In this document: piece after piece, positions 9,631-18,312 of the stretch
How positions within the stretch are numbered: position 1 is the first letter of the stretch
How the letters are laid out: every line of letters starts with the position of its first letter
From: Pedobacter gandavensis
GTDB taxonomy: Bacteria; Bacteroidota; Bacteroidia; Sphingobacteriales; Sphingobacteriaceae
DNA length: 64,000 nt
Reading direction: 5' to 3'
Assembly (NCBI RefSeq): GCF_014172405.1
Contig: NZ_WNXC01000001.1
Span: 930,001 to 994,000 of the forward strand
The notes under the pieces: generated by a model
Database searches by the model: none
The model's input: only the letters and a program-made list of their open reading frames with translations
Told to the model about the DNA's origin: nothing
Position numbers and translations under genes: made by a program

Positions 9631-10336
9631 AAATACTATTTCTGTGCTCATGAGTCCATTCATGAAATGTCAACGAAATTGGTGCGAACTCAATTCCTGT
9701 GATATTGCTAACTTCAATTGCTTTTTTAACTTTTTCAGAGACATAGTATCCAACACCGCCATCAACATGACTTAACACAAAAACATCATTAGGTATATCA
9801 TCTAAAAGACTTACTCTGGAAATAAACGTCATTCCACGATCTACGATATCTAAGGTTTCCAAGAAAACATTAAATTCATTTAAGCTGGTAACCGGAACTT
9901 CCTCTAGAAAAGTCCCACCCTCTAGTTTCCTCTTTCTTGTAACCACTGTAGAATTCTGAAAATCTACAAACTCAAAATTAGTTACCAAAGGGTTCATGAG
10001 CCAATATTCATATATCAAATTTTTAGTGATAACATCGCAGTCAAAAAACTGAAAATGTTCATGATCAAAAAGCTCCCATAAGTCCTTTAATGATTTACTG
10101 ACCAATAACCTTCGTTCAAACCCAGGAGAGCATGCAGTCAAAAGATCTGTCAATTTAGCCTTCTTATGCAGGATTCCTCGTGGCATTTTTGGCCTAAAAT
10201 CTGCTTTAACAAATTCGATGTTTCCTACAAAAGTCGGATCCGTATCCCAGTCTGCTGGAAGTTCGGCATGTTCAATCTGGGAGGAATGCCCAATAATTTT
10301 CATATCGAGGCTGGATTCAATTCTATAATACATCAA
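9623..10336 (-). CDS. Imm11-family-like (DUF1629) immunity protein
   Basis: 237 residues, soluble, no signal peptide. The N-terminal third is Trp/Asp-rich; the C-terminal third has YYVSEKVKKAIEVSNITGIEFAPI. A strand, a helix predicted from a -VSEKVKKAIE- element and a TGIEF motif are the recognisable core of the Imm11 (former DUF1629) family, whose members protect against polymorphic toxins delivered by neighbouring cells. No toxin gene is adjacent, only the small coupled gene downstream, so this may be an orphan immunity gene. The family assignment is from pattern memory and should be taken as likely, not certain. A second Met at residue 12 is an alternative start. Confidence 0.6.
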   Translation of the reverse strand: MMYYRIESSLDMKIIGHSSQIEHAELPADWDTDPTFVGNIEFVKADFRPKMPRGILHKKAKLTDLLTACSPGFERRLLVSKSLKDLWELFDHEHFQFFDCDVITKNLIYEYWLMNPLVTNFEFVDFQNSTVVTRKRKLEGGTFLEEVPVTSLNEFNVFLETLDIVDRGMTFISRVSLLDDIPNDVFVLSHVDGGVGYYVSEKVKKAIEVSNITGIEFAPISLTFHEWTHEHRNSIYG

Positions 10337-10490
10337 AATATCAATTGGTTAGCATTTACATTAAGACAATTATTCAATGTATTTCCAATATCCATAATTA
10401 TATTAAGAATTTGATAGCACGTTTTGTTTCAGGTACTCAGAAAGCAATAGTTTAGGGGAAATCTTCAGAACAAGAATACTAATTAGGAAA

Positions 10491-11525
10491 TTAACACATC
10501 GTTATTTTAATTGTCTCCGCTGACTTCAGCTGATTCATAAAATCTTTAGGTTGATGTAATTGGTGACTAAAGAAAACCCCTTTCTTTTGACCTGTTTTTA
10601 ACACCGACTCAATATGTAATACCGTACTGAAGGCCGTTAGGTGCGCTTGCCCTAAGGTATCCTGAATAGCGACCGTCTTACTCTCCTTTCCATTATCTAC
10701 CAACACCTCAAAGACAGTTTGATCACCTTTCCCATTTGCGCTAAAAATCAACCTTCTCATCGATAAGGAAAGCACATCGAACAACTTAATGCTTTGAAAG
10801 GCGCCCAATAACCAGGTGACAAACTTGGAGTTGTACGTCATTTTCACCTGTACTGTAGGGATTCCTTCCGCTTTATGGAGTATATATAAATCTGGTGTAT
10901 CAAAATTATAAGACTGTCTCTTCCCTATTCCAAAAGAATACGAGTAGTTTTCTGAATCCAGGAAATGCTTGAGCCATACCAACTTGTTCTTCACATATCC
11001 TTTAAAGGGATTTGCTACATGCGCTGCCATAAAATGTGCGGAGCTAACGCCTGCCTGGTCATTTACGGAATAGTAAACAAATAGTTTCACCTCCTGAATG
11101 CTTTCTCTTTGAGGCTCTAGAAGAAACACCAAACTACTCACCAAACCACCCATCCAACCAGAGCTGAATACAATCTGGCTATTGATGGACTTATCTTCAG
11201 TAAACATCAAGGCCTTTTCAAGATCCGGGGTAGGTTTTGTGATGTCAATATAATCGAGACTATTTTCAATGCAATAGTTCAGCATATGGTTCGAATTGTC
11301 ATTGGCACACAACACAATCAATTGGATGTTATGCTCAGCAATAGCAGAAAAACTCGCCGGATTGTTCACATCGATATGCAGTCCGTTGGTCAATCCAGGG
11401 CTCAAATTGCGACTCCCTACGAAGATTTCAACTGCTGGATTTCTTGCTTTTAACAGCTTAACGAGCTTATTCCCAACCAATCCTTTTCCGCCTACTACGA
11501 GTATCCTGTTTTTTAATCTTTGCAT
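10491..11525 (-). CDS. Saccharopine dehydrogenase-like NAD(P)-binding protein
   Basis: 344 residues. The N-terminus has a Rossmann fingerprint, RILVVGGKGLVGNKLV (residues about 7-22), then strands and helices typical of the saccharopine dehydrogenase NADP-binding domain (FVGSRN, HIDVNN, IQLIVLCAN). The C-terminal part resembles the variable domain of membrane-associated trans-acting reductase-like proteins rather than true lysine-pathway enzymes. It is a cytoplasmic oxidoreductase of unknown substrate. It stands alone on the minus strand between two unrelated genes. Confidence 0.75.
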   Translation of the reverse strand: MQRLKNRILVVGGKGLVGNKLVKLLKARNPAVEIFVGSRNLSPGLTNGLHIDVNNPASFSAIAEHNIQLIVLCANDNSNHMLNYCIENSLDYIDITKPTPDLEKALMFTEDKSINSQIVFSSGWMGGLVSSLVFLLEPQRESIQEVKLFVYYSVNDQAGVSSAHFMAAHVANPFKGYVKNKLVWLKHFLDSENYSYSFGIGKRQSYNFDTPDLYILHKAEGIPTVQVKMTYNSKFVTWLLGAFQSIKLFDVLSLSMRRLIFSANGKGDQTVFEVLVDNGKESKTVAIQDTLGQAHLTAFSTVLHIESVLKTGQKKGVFFSHQLHQPKDFMNQLKSAETIKITMC

Positions 11526-11604
11526 CTTAATATGATAAATTTAGATGGCAAAGTTGTTTCAAAAAACCAGGCCTACATCGGACAAATGTCCATAAATAAA
11601 GAAG

Positions 11605-12159
11605 CTAGTCCCACTTTACATTCAAATCATGCTTTTGAGCGTAAGCTTTTCCTTTATCAAGCAACAAAGCAAGCTTCTCTTCAAAATGCGGAACATATTT
11701 CTTTTCAATATTTTGAATGATCAGTTCTTTTTGATCCTCAGGTCCTTTCTCATCACAAAGTTTTGCGTAAGCGGTGTATTCATTTTTATAAACAGGGATC
11801 ACATATTCGAAAATACTTAAAGACAATGCTTTAATTTCTCTGGTGTCGTCGTTCTCTGGAAGCTCCATTACATCTTTCACCACTTTTTCCATGTAAAGGA
11901 TCTTGTTATTGATCGCGTTCTGAGCCTCATCCCCTTTTTTCTTAGTAGAAGGTCTATCGGCGAATTCCAATGTTTCCAATTGAATATGTTTTGCCAATCT
12001 ATCGGTTCCAAAATCATTGACGAAATTGGTATTTAGCACTGCAACACCAAAAAACTTATCCGGTGAAGTATTCAAATTACAAGAAAAAAACACAGTGGTT
12101 GCGGCTATAATGGCTAGTTTAGGAAGAGATTTCAGGGAGAAATGGTTCATTAAATTCAA
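11605..12159 (-). CDS. Exported lipoprotein, unknown function
   Basis: 184 residues with an N-terminal signal (hydrophobic stretch about 13-25) ending in FFSC (Cys27), so it is a lipoprotein. The mature part is predicted mainly helical: VLNTNFVNDFG, then NNKILYMEKVVKDV, YVIPVYKNEYTAYAKL and a Lys-rich tail. It is reminiscent of small Bacteroidota and Leptospira surface lipoproteins (LIC11966-like), but I cannot confirm this. Start codons at Met1 or Met4 are both possible. No functional clue comes from the neighbours. Confidence 0.7.
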   Translation of the reverse strand: MNLMNHFSLKSLPKLAIIAATTVFFSCNLNTSPDKFFGVAVLNTNFVNDFGTDRLAKHIQLETLEFADRPSTKKKGDEAQNAINNKILYMEKVVKDVMELPENDDTREIKALSLSIFEYVIPVYKNEYTAYAKLCDEKGPEDQKELIIQNIEKKYVPHFEEKLALLLDKGKAYAQKHDLNVKWD

Positions 12160-12355
12160 TTAAACGGTAATAATTTGATTATACATTATTATTGCAAAGA
12201 CTAAGCCATTGTGAATCATAATCTGGGATTAAAATCTATTCCGCTCATTATCTGGCTGCTTAAAATCAAACCGCTTTCTTTGGGCTTTTAAAAATTCTGA
12301 AATACTAGCCATTCAATATGCTTATCTTTAGTATAAGCTGCATCACGCTAATCAA

Positions 12356-12730
12356 ATGAAAACCATGAGCAAAACAAAGCTTTACCTGACCTGGTTATTT
12401 GGCATATTTATGCTGGCTGCCGGAATCAATCACTTGGTAAAACCGGCCTTTTACAATCCATTTATTCCAGCCTGGATGCCCAGCCTAGCGGTTAATTATA
12501 TTGTAGGATTATTGGAAGCATCTATTGGCCTCGGCTTACTCCTGCCAAAATTTAGAAGAGCTGCGGCAATTGCCAATTTGATATTGATGTTGTTTTTCCT
12601 CCCTTTTCACCTTGCTGATGTTTTTAAATCACATCCGGCAATAGGTTCTCATTTATTGGCTTACATCAGGCTACCCATTCAATTTCTTTTGATTTATTGG
12701 GCTTGGGTAATCACCCCAAAAACAAATTAG
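12356..12730 (+). CDS. DoxX-family membrane protein
   Basis: 124 residues with four hydrophobic helices. The first contains AAGINHLVKPAFY and PFIPAWMP follows it, the usual signature of DoxX-like proteins. The family is widespread in the inner membrane and has been linked to quinone or thiol redox functions in some species; its role here is unknown. A TATCTTTA box at about 12323-12330 could be its -7 element. The next gene in the same direction is the beta-lactamase 55 bp downstream, though the pair has no obvious functional link. Met1 (12356) and Met4 are alternative starts. Confidence 0.82.
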   Translation: MKTMSKTKLYLTWLFGIFMLAAGINHLVKPAFYNPFIPAWMPSLAVNYIVGLLEASIGLGLLLPKFRRAAAIANLILMLFFLPFHLADVFKSHPAIGSHLLAYIRLPIQFLLIYWAWVITPKTN

Positions 12731-12785
12731 CTGGACAAATGACAACTTTAATGTTCATTTTTGCGTTACCTTAAAAAACACCCGA

Positions 12786-13685
12786 ATGAATAAAAAAATA
12801 TACCTTTCCTGTCTGATCCTACTTTCAGTTTCTTTCTATAGTATGGCGCAGAAAAAACAATTAAGAGATCAGATAAAGCAAGTTCTTGCGCATAAAAAAG
12901 CCGATGTAGGTGTATCAGTCTATGGCATAGAAAGTAAGGATACCCTTAGTTTTAATGGAGACAAGCATTATCCCATGCAGAGTGTTTTCAAGTTCCACAT
13001 CGCTATGGCGGTTTTAAATCAAGTAGATAAAGGCAGATTTAGTCTTTCTCAGAAAATCCACATCAAGAAAAGTGATTTATTACCTAATACCTGGAGTCCT
13101 ATTCGCGAGGCACATCCCAATGGCGAGGTGGACTTACCGCTTTCCGAAATCATCAAATATACCGTTGCACTTAGCGACAATAACGGTTGTGATATCCTAA
13201 TGAGACTACTTGGAGGCCCAAAACCCATCAATGATTACATCCATAGTTTAGGAGTTAAAGATGTGTCTATTAAAGCCAATGAGGAAGAAATGCATAAAGA
13301 ATGGAATGTGCAATTCTCCAACTGGAGTACTCCGAAAGCCATTACCGATCTTTTAGTGAAATTCTATACGAAAAACCTGTTGTCGAAAGACAGTTTCAAT
13401 TTCTTATGGACCACCATGGTAGAAACAACTACAGGTGTGAACAGACTGAAAGGACAACTTCCAAAAGGAACCATTGTTGGCCATAAAACAGGCACTTCAG
13501 ATACTAATAAACAAGGTATTACAGCAGCGATCAATGACATGGGCATTGTACGCCTACCTAATGGGAAACACTATGCGATTGCTGTCTTTGTGTGTAATAC
13601 CAAGGAGAATGAAGCAACCAATGACAAGATCATTTCAGACATATCCAAACTAGTTTGGGATTACTTCTACAAGAAATCTAAATAA
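12786..13685 (+). CDS. Class A beta-lactamase, subclass A2 type
   Basis: 299 residues with a signal peptide (cleavage near SMA-Q, residue 21), so it is exported to the periplasm to hydrolyse beta-lactams. All class A motifs are present: Ser66-Val-Phe-Lys69 (SxxK), Ser130-Asp-Asn132 (SDN), the omega-loop Glu around 166-169 with the A2-type EEEMHKEW and FSNW segments, and Lys234-Thr-Gly236. The SVFKFHIA start of the active-site helix and the omega-loop wording are those of the A2 group (CfxA/CepA/PER relatives). The substrate range cannot be inferred. No mobile element flanks it, so it looks like a chromosomal intrinsic gene. Confidence 0.92.
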   Translation: MNKKIYLSCLILLSVSFYSMAQKKQLRDQIKQVLAHKKADVGVSVYGIESKDTLSFNGDKHYPMQSVFKFHIAMAVLNQVDKGRFSLSQKIHIKKSDLLPNTWSPIREAHPNGEVDLPLSEIIKYTVALSDNNGCDILMRLLGGPKPINDYIHSLGVKDVSIKANEEEMHKEWNVQFSNWSTPKAITDLLVKFYTKNLLSKDSFNFLWTTMVETTTGVNRLKGQLPKGTIVGHKTGTSDTNKQGITAAINDMGIVRLPNGKHYAIAVFVCNTKENEATNDKIISDISKLVWDYFYKKSK

Positions 13686-13696
13686 GCTCAGTAAAC

Positions 13697-13744
13697 AAAA
13701 AGAGGATTAAACCGGCGTTAAAATGCCGGTTTAATCCTCTTTTT
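13697..13744. terminator. Bidirectional terminator
   Basis: AAAAAGAGGATTAAACCGGC pairs perfectly with its complement across a GTTAAAAT loop, with T-runs at the end on both strands. It separates the convergent beta-lactamase and acyltransferase genes. Confidence 0.85.
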
Positions 13745-13766
13745 ATATCAAAGCAATTGCTTTATT

Positions 13767-14909
13767 TTACATCACAAAACGACGTGTTGGTTTAAATGCT
13801 CTCATCAACAACACCAATAAAGCACTGATGCCAAAGGTGAAACAAGCAATACCTAAGATTTTAATTAGAACAGGAAGTGGTCCGGCAATCTTCTCGATCA
13901 CATCATAACTCACTTCTACAAATACAAAATGACAAAGGTAGATTCCAAACGTTAGAGAAGCCAGTTTCGACAATCCTGCAGTAGAGGCGATATTCATTTT
14001 CTGAACGATCACGAACACAGGGAAAGTCATCATGAAGACATTGATACCGGCAAAATACCATACGATTTCCAGGTTGGCATAGTTTCCAGGGAAGTGTTTC
14101 TGAGTCTCAATAAATCCAAATGAGGTGATGAAATATCCGACTAAAAACATTGGAATAGTGATGCTCAACATTTTGTTCCAGCTCCAATCCAATGGGTATT
14201 TCACTAAATAATAGGCCAATACTAAATAACCAGTGAATCCAGAAATGTAATAAAATGTACCATAATCATTCCAGTCGCACACACCAAAAAGTCCCATATT
14301 GCCATAGTTACCTTTGTAACCCAATACTGGCGCTAACATTTTGATATAAGGCAATACCAGCGCAATTCCCCAAACGCACAAGAAGATCTCGATATCCTTT
14401 TTGGTTGCTTGCTTTAACCAGCCACTAAAAACCGGCATAATCAGGTAAAGTCCAACCAGCATGTACATATACCACAATGGAATGGTTGCAAAGCTGAAAT
14501 TGAAAATAAACAGATACAGATTACCTAGAGTTGCATCATAAGTATGATTCGCCAAAGTTAATGCTGGATTTTGAGTGCCAGGGTTAATATGATTCAAGTA
14601 AACATAGAATAATATGGGTAAGGCAAGTGACCAGAATACCAGTGGAATAAGAATCCTGACAATTCGTTTCTTGTAGAAATCCGCCATACTCATATTGATC
14701 GGCAACAATAACACACCCGACATCATCACGAATAAGGGCACACAAGACCGAACAAAACTTCCGGTAAATACTCCGGTAAGAAAAGCACCCCGATTGGAAT
14801 CGAATTGTGAGACAAAAGGGTCACAACTGTGGGATACCACCACTAAAAAACAAGCAATAACGCGTAATAGATTCACCCATCCCATCTCTCCCTGCACTTT
14901 TTTTTCCAT
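13767..14909 (-). CDS. Membrane acyltransferase (acyltransferase-3 family)
   Basis: 380 residues, about ten transmembrane helices. The family fingerprint is at the N-terminus: LLRVIACFLVVVSHSCDPF, where the His following the first helix is the catalytic-type histidine, then VPLFVMMSGVLLL and FYKKRIVRILIPLVFWS. Members of PF01757 move acetyl, succinyl or similar groups onto sugars, peptidoglycan or lipids at the cytoplasmic membrane (OatA and WecH are examples). The acceptor is unknown. It is monocistronic on the minus strand and convergent with the beta-lactamase. No fused SGNH domain is present. Confidence 0.85.
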   Translation of the reverse strand: MEKKVQGEMGWVNLLRVIACFLVVVSHSCDPFVSQFDSNRGAFLTGVFTGSFVRSCVPLFVMMSGVLLLPINMSMADFYKKRIVRILIPLVFWSLALPILFYVYLNHINPGTQNPALTLANHTYDATLGNLYLFIFNFSFATIPLWYMYMLVGLYLIMPVFSGWLKQATKKDIEIFLCVWGIALVLPYIKMLAPVLGYKGNYGNMGLFGVCDWNDYGTFYYISGFTGYLVLAYYLVKYPLDWSWNKMLSITIPMFLVGYFITSFGFIETQKHFPGNYANLEIVWYFAGINVFMMTFPVFVIVQKMNIASTAGLSKLASLTFGIYLCHFVFVEVSYDVIEKIAGPLPVLIKILGIACFTFGISALLVLLMRAFKPTRRFVM

Positions 14910-15163
14910 ATTATATATTTGATTAAATTTCTAAAAATAGGTCCATCACAAAAAAGACGCTATTTCCCCTGTACAAAATCGTATAAAATGGCAAATGTGG
15001 TGTCGGCTAGTTTGTATGTTACCGCAAAGTAGGTAAAACATCTATAAAAAATGAACAATAACGAAATTATATAATCAAATAAACTAATCGATGTTCATGA
15101 ACTAAGAGGACTCAAATGACGTACCTTTATGAAGAATTAAGATTTGTATTTAACCTATGACGT

Positions 15164-15901
15164 ATGGATTTCAAGCCTTACTTACAAGAAATCGGGCTTA
15201 GAGAAGGGAGTATCAAATCCTTTGATCATTACCCATTTAATATTCCCGCAATAAAAAATATGCCTACGATTAAATTCCACGCAGATGTGACGTTTATTGT
15301 TGGCGAAAATGGCTCCGGGAAATCTACATTTATCGAATCTTTAGCACAATATCTGGGAATTTCAAGAGCAGGAGGCTCCAACCAAAGCCAGGTGGAAGAA
15401 AGACCTGATTTATCACTTTCCGATCACTTTAAAGGAACAAGGGGCCATCGTAGACCTTCGGATTATTTCTTTTTGCGTGCAGAAAGCCTATTCAATGTTG
15501 CGACTTATCTAGATGAGACTTACTTGGACCGCGAGAAATTAGCTGAGAATTATGGGGTCAATTCCCTGCACGAATGCTCCCACGGAGAATCATTTTTGGC
15601 TATAATGGCAAATAGATTAGGAGGTAACGGCTTGTACCTTTTTGACGAGCCTGAAGCGGCACTTTCTCCAACTAGACAGTTAACAGCTTTGAGTCTTATC
15701 GATAATCTCGTAAATATGAATTCACAATTTATCATTGCTACACATTCTCCCATCCTATTGTCCTATCCGAATGCAAAAATTTATCAATTCGATGAAATAG
15801 GAATAAGCGAAGTTAGTTATGAAGACACAGAGCAATTCAGAGTGACCAAATCTTTCCTAAATAACTACAAATCAATGATCCACAACCTACTAAGGAAATA
15901 A
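15164..15901 (+). CDS. AAA-family (ABC-type) ATPase, stand-alone
   Basis: 245 residues. Walker A is GENGSGKS (Gly47-Ser54), a signature-like SHGES lies at 139-143, Walker B is LYLFDE (about 157-162) followed by EPEAALS, and the switch His is in ATHSP (His194). This is the compact soluble ATPase family (AAA_21/AAA_23-like) related to ABC ATPases of the SMC/OLD kind but without a coiled coil or a nuclease domain. No transporter permease lies beside it. Its start overlaps a short AT-rich leader. Similar stand-alone ATPases are found throughout Bacteria with undefined roles. Confidence 0.85.
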   Translation: MDFKPYLQEIGLREGSIKSFDHYPFNIPAIKNMPTIKFHADVTFIVGENGSGKSTFIESLAQYLGISRAGGSNQSQVEERPDLSLSDHFKGTRGHRRPSDYFFLRAESLFNVATYLDETYLDREKLAENYGVNSLHECSHGESFLAIMANRLGGNGLYLFDEPEAALSPTRQLTALSLIDNLVNMNSQFIIATHSPILLSYPNAKIYQFDEIGISEVSYEDTEQFRVTKSFLNNYKSMIHNLLRK

Positions 15902-15945
15902 AAACCATTTAGCGAACCAATGGTTATACTTAAAATCTTACTATC

Positions 15946-16155
15946 ATGAAAAATAAACTAATATTGGTTGCGTTAGGAGCGGGATTTCTAATGGCCTGCG
16001 GCTCTCCGGAACAACATGCGAAAAAAGAAGCAGATACGAATGCCGCCAACTATACAGATTCATCAGGTATGGATACAACAGGTATTAAAAATAGTATTGC
16101 AGATACAACTGATGCCGCAGAACGAGCAGCCGAACCAGATCCAGGAACTCCATAA
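15946..16155 (+). CDS. Small lipoprotein, unknown function
   Basis: 69 residues: a lipoprotein signal (LILVALGAGFLMAC, Cys18) followed by a short hydrophilic, acidic, disordered-looking tail rich in Asp, Thr and Ala. No domain is recognisable. It lies 44 bp after the ATPase in the same direction and could share its transcript. Such short lipoproteins are common in Sphingobacteriaceae. Confidence 0.65.
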   Translation: MKNKLILVALGAGFLMACGSPEQHAKKEADTNAANYTDSSGMDTTGIKNSIADTTDAAERAAEPDPGTP

Positions 16156-16524
16156 GTATATTGGTTAATAATCGTAGCATCCTTCACTCCGTTCAATTTG
16201 AAGTCGCAAAATGCGACATCAAGTCTACAAACTCATCTTTAGTCAGTTCCCCCTTACCCTCTTCGCTTAAAGCCAATCTCTGTTTTGGGCTGATCCTCCT
16301 TTTCAAGGAATATACTGAGGTGAATAAAAGTTAAATCTTCTAATCATGCTTCATCAAATACTTTTCAACCTGTTCGTTAAAGCTGAAAGGCATATACCGT
16401 ATCCCTCCACTTCCGCCCTTTGAGGTGACAAGAGTTAAAACTCCCCCTTAATGACCTTTAATAATGCCGCCATTAAAGCCAGTAGATCCTGCAAATTAAA
16501 TGATCAATAATAAAAGTAGTGTAA
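16156..16524 (-). pseudogene. Decayed coding-like stretch in a 369-bp gap
   Basis: There is no intact gene here. Reading the minus strand, three short open stretches follow one another in different frames with protein-like wording: one ends in ALLKVIKGEF, one contains RYMPFSFNEQVEKYLMKHD, and one contains KRRISPKQRLALSEE and GELTKDEFVDLMSHF before a stop at 16193. This pattern suggests a gene broken by frameshifts and stops, but I cannot name the family, and chance cannot be excluded. Confidence 0.25.
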
Positions 16525-16920
16525 TTACAGTTTTATCGTTATCGGTTCTTCTTTTCCATTATGACAGCTTACACAAGATATATTCGTTAATTTCCCTTCT
16601 TTGTTTTTTTCGTGGAAATACTTCTTATTAATCTTGTTAGTCATGCGTATCATATTCCTTGCAATCTCTTTTTTAGGATTTTCATCACTGGCAAAGTCAA
16701 GCTTTTTAGGATCGTCCTTACGCGGAGCATGACAAAAATTACATTTTACGCCTAATGCAAGTTTAAATCCGTCCATAACTTTATCGAGATCATCATGACT
16801 GATGTTTTTAGGAAGTACTTTTAGGTTTTTTGCTTTGGGTTCCTCTTGTTGCATAAAAGCACTTAACATCACAACCGCACCTAATAACAGAGAAAAAGTA
16901 ATTATTTTTCTATATCGCAT
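16525..16920 (-). CDS. Exported dihaem c-type cytochrome
   Basis: 131 residues with an N-terminal signal (hydrophobic 7-22). There are two haem-binding motifs, CNFCH (Cys60-His64) and CVSCH (Cys116-His120). The region between them (LKVLPKNISHDDLDKVM before the first haem, KEIARNMIRMTNKIN before the second) matches the small c-type cytochromes related to the photosynthetic-reaction-centre cytochrome subunit family, common in Bacteroidota outside photosynthesis. It is a periplasmic electron carrier of unknown partner. No oxidase or dehydrogenase gene is adjacent. Confidence 0.85.
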   Translation of the reverse strand: MRYRKIITFSLLLGAVVMLSAFMQQEEPKAKNLKVLPKNISHDDLDKVMDGFKLALGVKCNFCHAPRKDDPKKLDFASDENPKKEIARNMIRMTNKINKKYFHEKNKEGKLTNISCVSCHNGKEEPITIKL

Positions 16921-17023
16921 AGCAAATAATTTAGTTCATAACCAAGATAACCAGATTAGATTAATATGACAAACCTATTATTTATCGGGAATTAATCTCA
17001 ACAACCAGCTTTAAACCAACGCC

Positions 17024-17428
17024 TTACCAGTATACTTTACCCAATATCCCCGGAAGTATGGTATTACTTTTACCATTTAATGTTCCTATTAAAACAAACT
17101 TACAATTTTCATTTAATTTGCTTTTTTCAGATTCATCATTATAATCATCTAAAAAAAGACCACCATTTACATGTACTTCTTTATTAGTTCCATTTTCAAA
17201 ATCTCCCTCCTTAAAACGGGGAGATAGAATTAGAATATCCCCACTTACTCCATCAAAATTCAGCTTATAGTTAGCCTTAAAAATCAGAAGAGAACAATTA
17301 ATAATTGACAATATAATTCCCCGAATAATATTCTTTCCATCAGGACTTTCAAAATCCCAAGGTTCTGCTATAATGACAGTATATGTTTTTTGGTAAAAAT
17401 CCATCAAATTTATCTTATCGGTTGCCAA
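17024..17428 (-). CDS. Hypothetical soluble protein
   Basis: 134 residues, no signal peptide; one moderately hydrophobic run (IIRGIILSIINCSLLIF) is probably a buried helix. Repeated Gly/Asp/Asn and alternating hydrophobic residues suggest a beta-rich fold. I recognise no family. Met9 (17404) is an alternative start. It sits beside the IS remnant and between AT-rich decayed stretches, so it may have arrived with accessory DNA. Confidence 0.5.
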   Translation of the reverse strand: MATDKINLMDFYQKTYTVIIAEPWDFESPDGKNIIRGIILSIINCSLLIFKANYKLNFDGVSGDILILSPRFKEGDFENGTNKEVHVNGGLFLDDYNDESEKSKLNENCKFVLIGTLNGKSNTILPGILGKVYW

Positions 17429-17438
17429 TTAATTAATT

Positions 17439-17605
17439 TTCAAAAGTAGAATTTAGCTGCGAATTTCTAGAAACAAATCTGTAGGTATTTTGAAGCCTAA
17501 AGCTTTGTGTGGCCTATGATTATTGTAATCATACATCCATTCTTCGGCCTTTAAAAATTCTTTTTATCGTCCGCGCTAAGCATGGTCGAGAATTCTACTT
17601 TTGAA
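17439..17605 (-). mobile_element. 167-bp remnant of an IS3-type element with 15-bp inverted ends
   Basis: Perfect 15-bp inverted repeats bound the element: TTCAAAAGTAGAATT at 17439-17453 and its complement at 17591-17605. On the minus strand an ATG at 17583 begins a short frame (MLSADDKK), which is followed in another frame by an IS3-family transposase tail (KEFLKAEEWMYDYNNHRPH, then KALGFKIP) ending at a stop that overlaps the left repeat. The middle of the transposase is gone, so this is an internally deleted, MITE-like relic. No clear target-site duplication was seen. Confidence 0.6.
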
Positions 17606-17726
17606 GGTTAGTTTTTGGCTAAGCTTACACTTTGCGACCGTTGACCAAATGAAACCATTACGATAGCCAATTGTTTTTACTAAAATCTAGATTCGCTCCG
17701 AATTGTTTACTTAAATCCACAATCTT

Positions 17727-18113
17727 ATGAAAACGATTAAAATGATTTCAATGTCTTTGCTTTTGGGATTATTTCTGACCCTAAGTGCAAATGTGCGTGC
17801 ACAAGACCCCATTAAAGTGGCTCCAAATGCATATAAAAAAGTAATCCTGGAAAATGATAAGGTACGTGTAATGCAGGTTGAAATAGCGCCTATGGATTCT
17901 GTGCCTTGGCATAGCCATCCAGATCATATAGTTTATGCCTTAACAGATGGAAAGCTGGAGATTACCGACAAAGGAAAAGCACCAGTTGTTGCGGAATTTA
18001 AAGCAGGAGATGCGATGTATATGGTGGCCACAACACACATGGCTAAAAACATGGGCGATGCTACTGTTAAACTGATTGTAACAGAACTAAAAACCATCAA
18101 AACTAAGAATTGA
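17727..18113 (+). CDS. Exported cupin-domain protein
   Basis: 128 residues with a signal peptide (cleavage near VRA-Q, residue 25). The cupin core has the metal-binding WHSHPDH segment (His62, His64, His67) in the first motif, then EFKAGDAMYM and HMAKNMGD in the second. This is a single-domain exported beta-barrel protein of the RmlC-like cupin fold, probably binding a metal ion in the periplasm. The substrate is unknown. It stands alone, with the IS remnant upstream and the cyclase-family gene downstream in the same direction. Confidence 0.82.
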   Translation: MKTIKMISMSLLLGLFLTLSANVRAQDPIKVAPNAYKKVILENDKVRVMQVEIAPMDSVPWHSHPDHIVYALTDGKLEITDKGKAPVVAEFKAGDAMYMVATTHMAKNMGDATVKLIVTELKTIKTKN

Positions 18114-18217
18114 TGTTACCCGCTTTTTAAAGTACAAGAAAGTCTTATTTGTTAAGGCTTTCTTTACCTGGAACATACCATCCATGGCTTGTAAGAACGA
18201 TGTAAACAACCGTCAAG

Positions 18218-18235
18218 GTATCATAATTATGATAC
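18218..18235. promoter_or_regulatory. Perfect 18-bp palindrome, candidate operator
   Basis: GTATCATAATTATGATAC is a perfect two-fold palindrome without a loop, as dimeric repressors often bind. It lies about 120 bp ahead of the cyclase-family gene. No regulator gene is adjacent. Confidence 0.4.
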
Positions 18236-18312
18236 AATCCTATGAATTAAGTTATTTTTATAATGAATTAAAACGAGCGAGCTTTGCCCCGTACAATTCA
18301 AAAAAGATCTGA

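Noticed and set aside
9503..9775. 90-codon plus-strand ORF
   Set aside because: Antisense to the Imm11-like and small basic genes, with no independent support.
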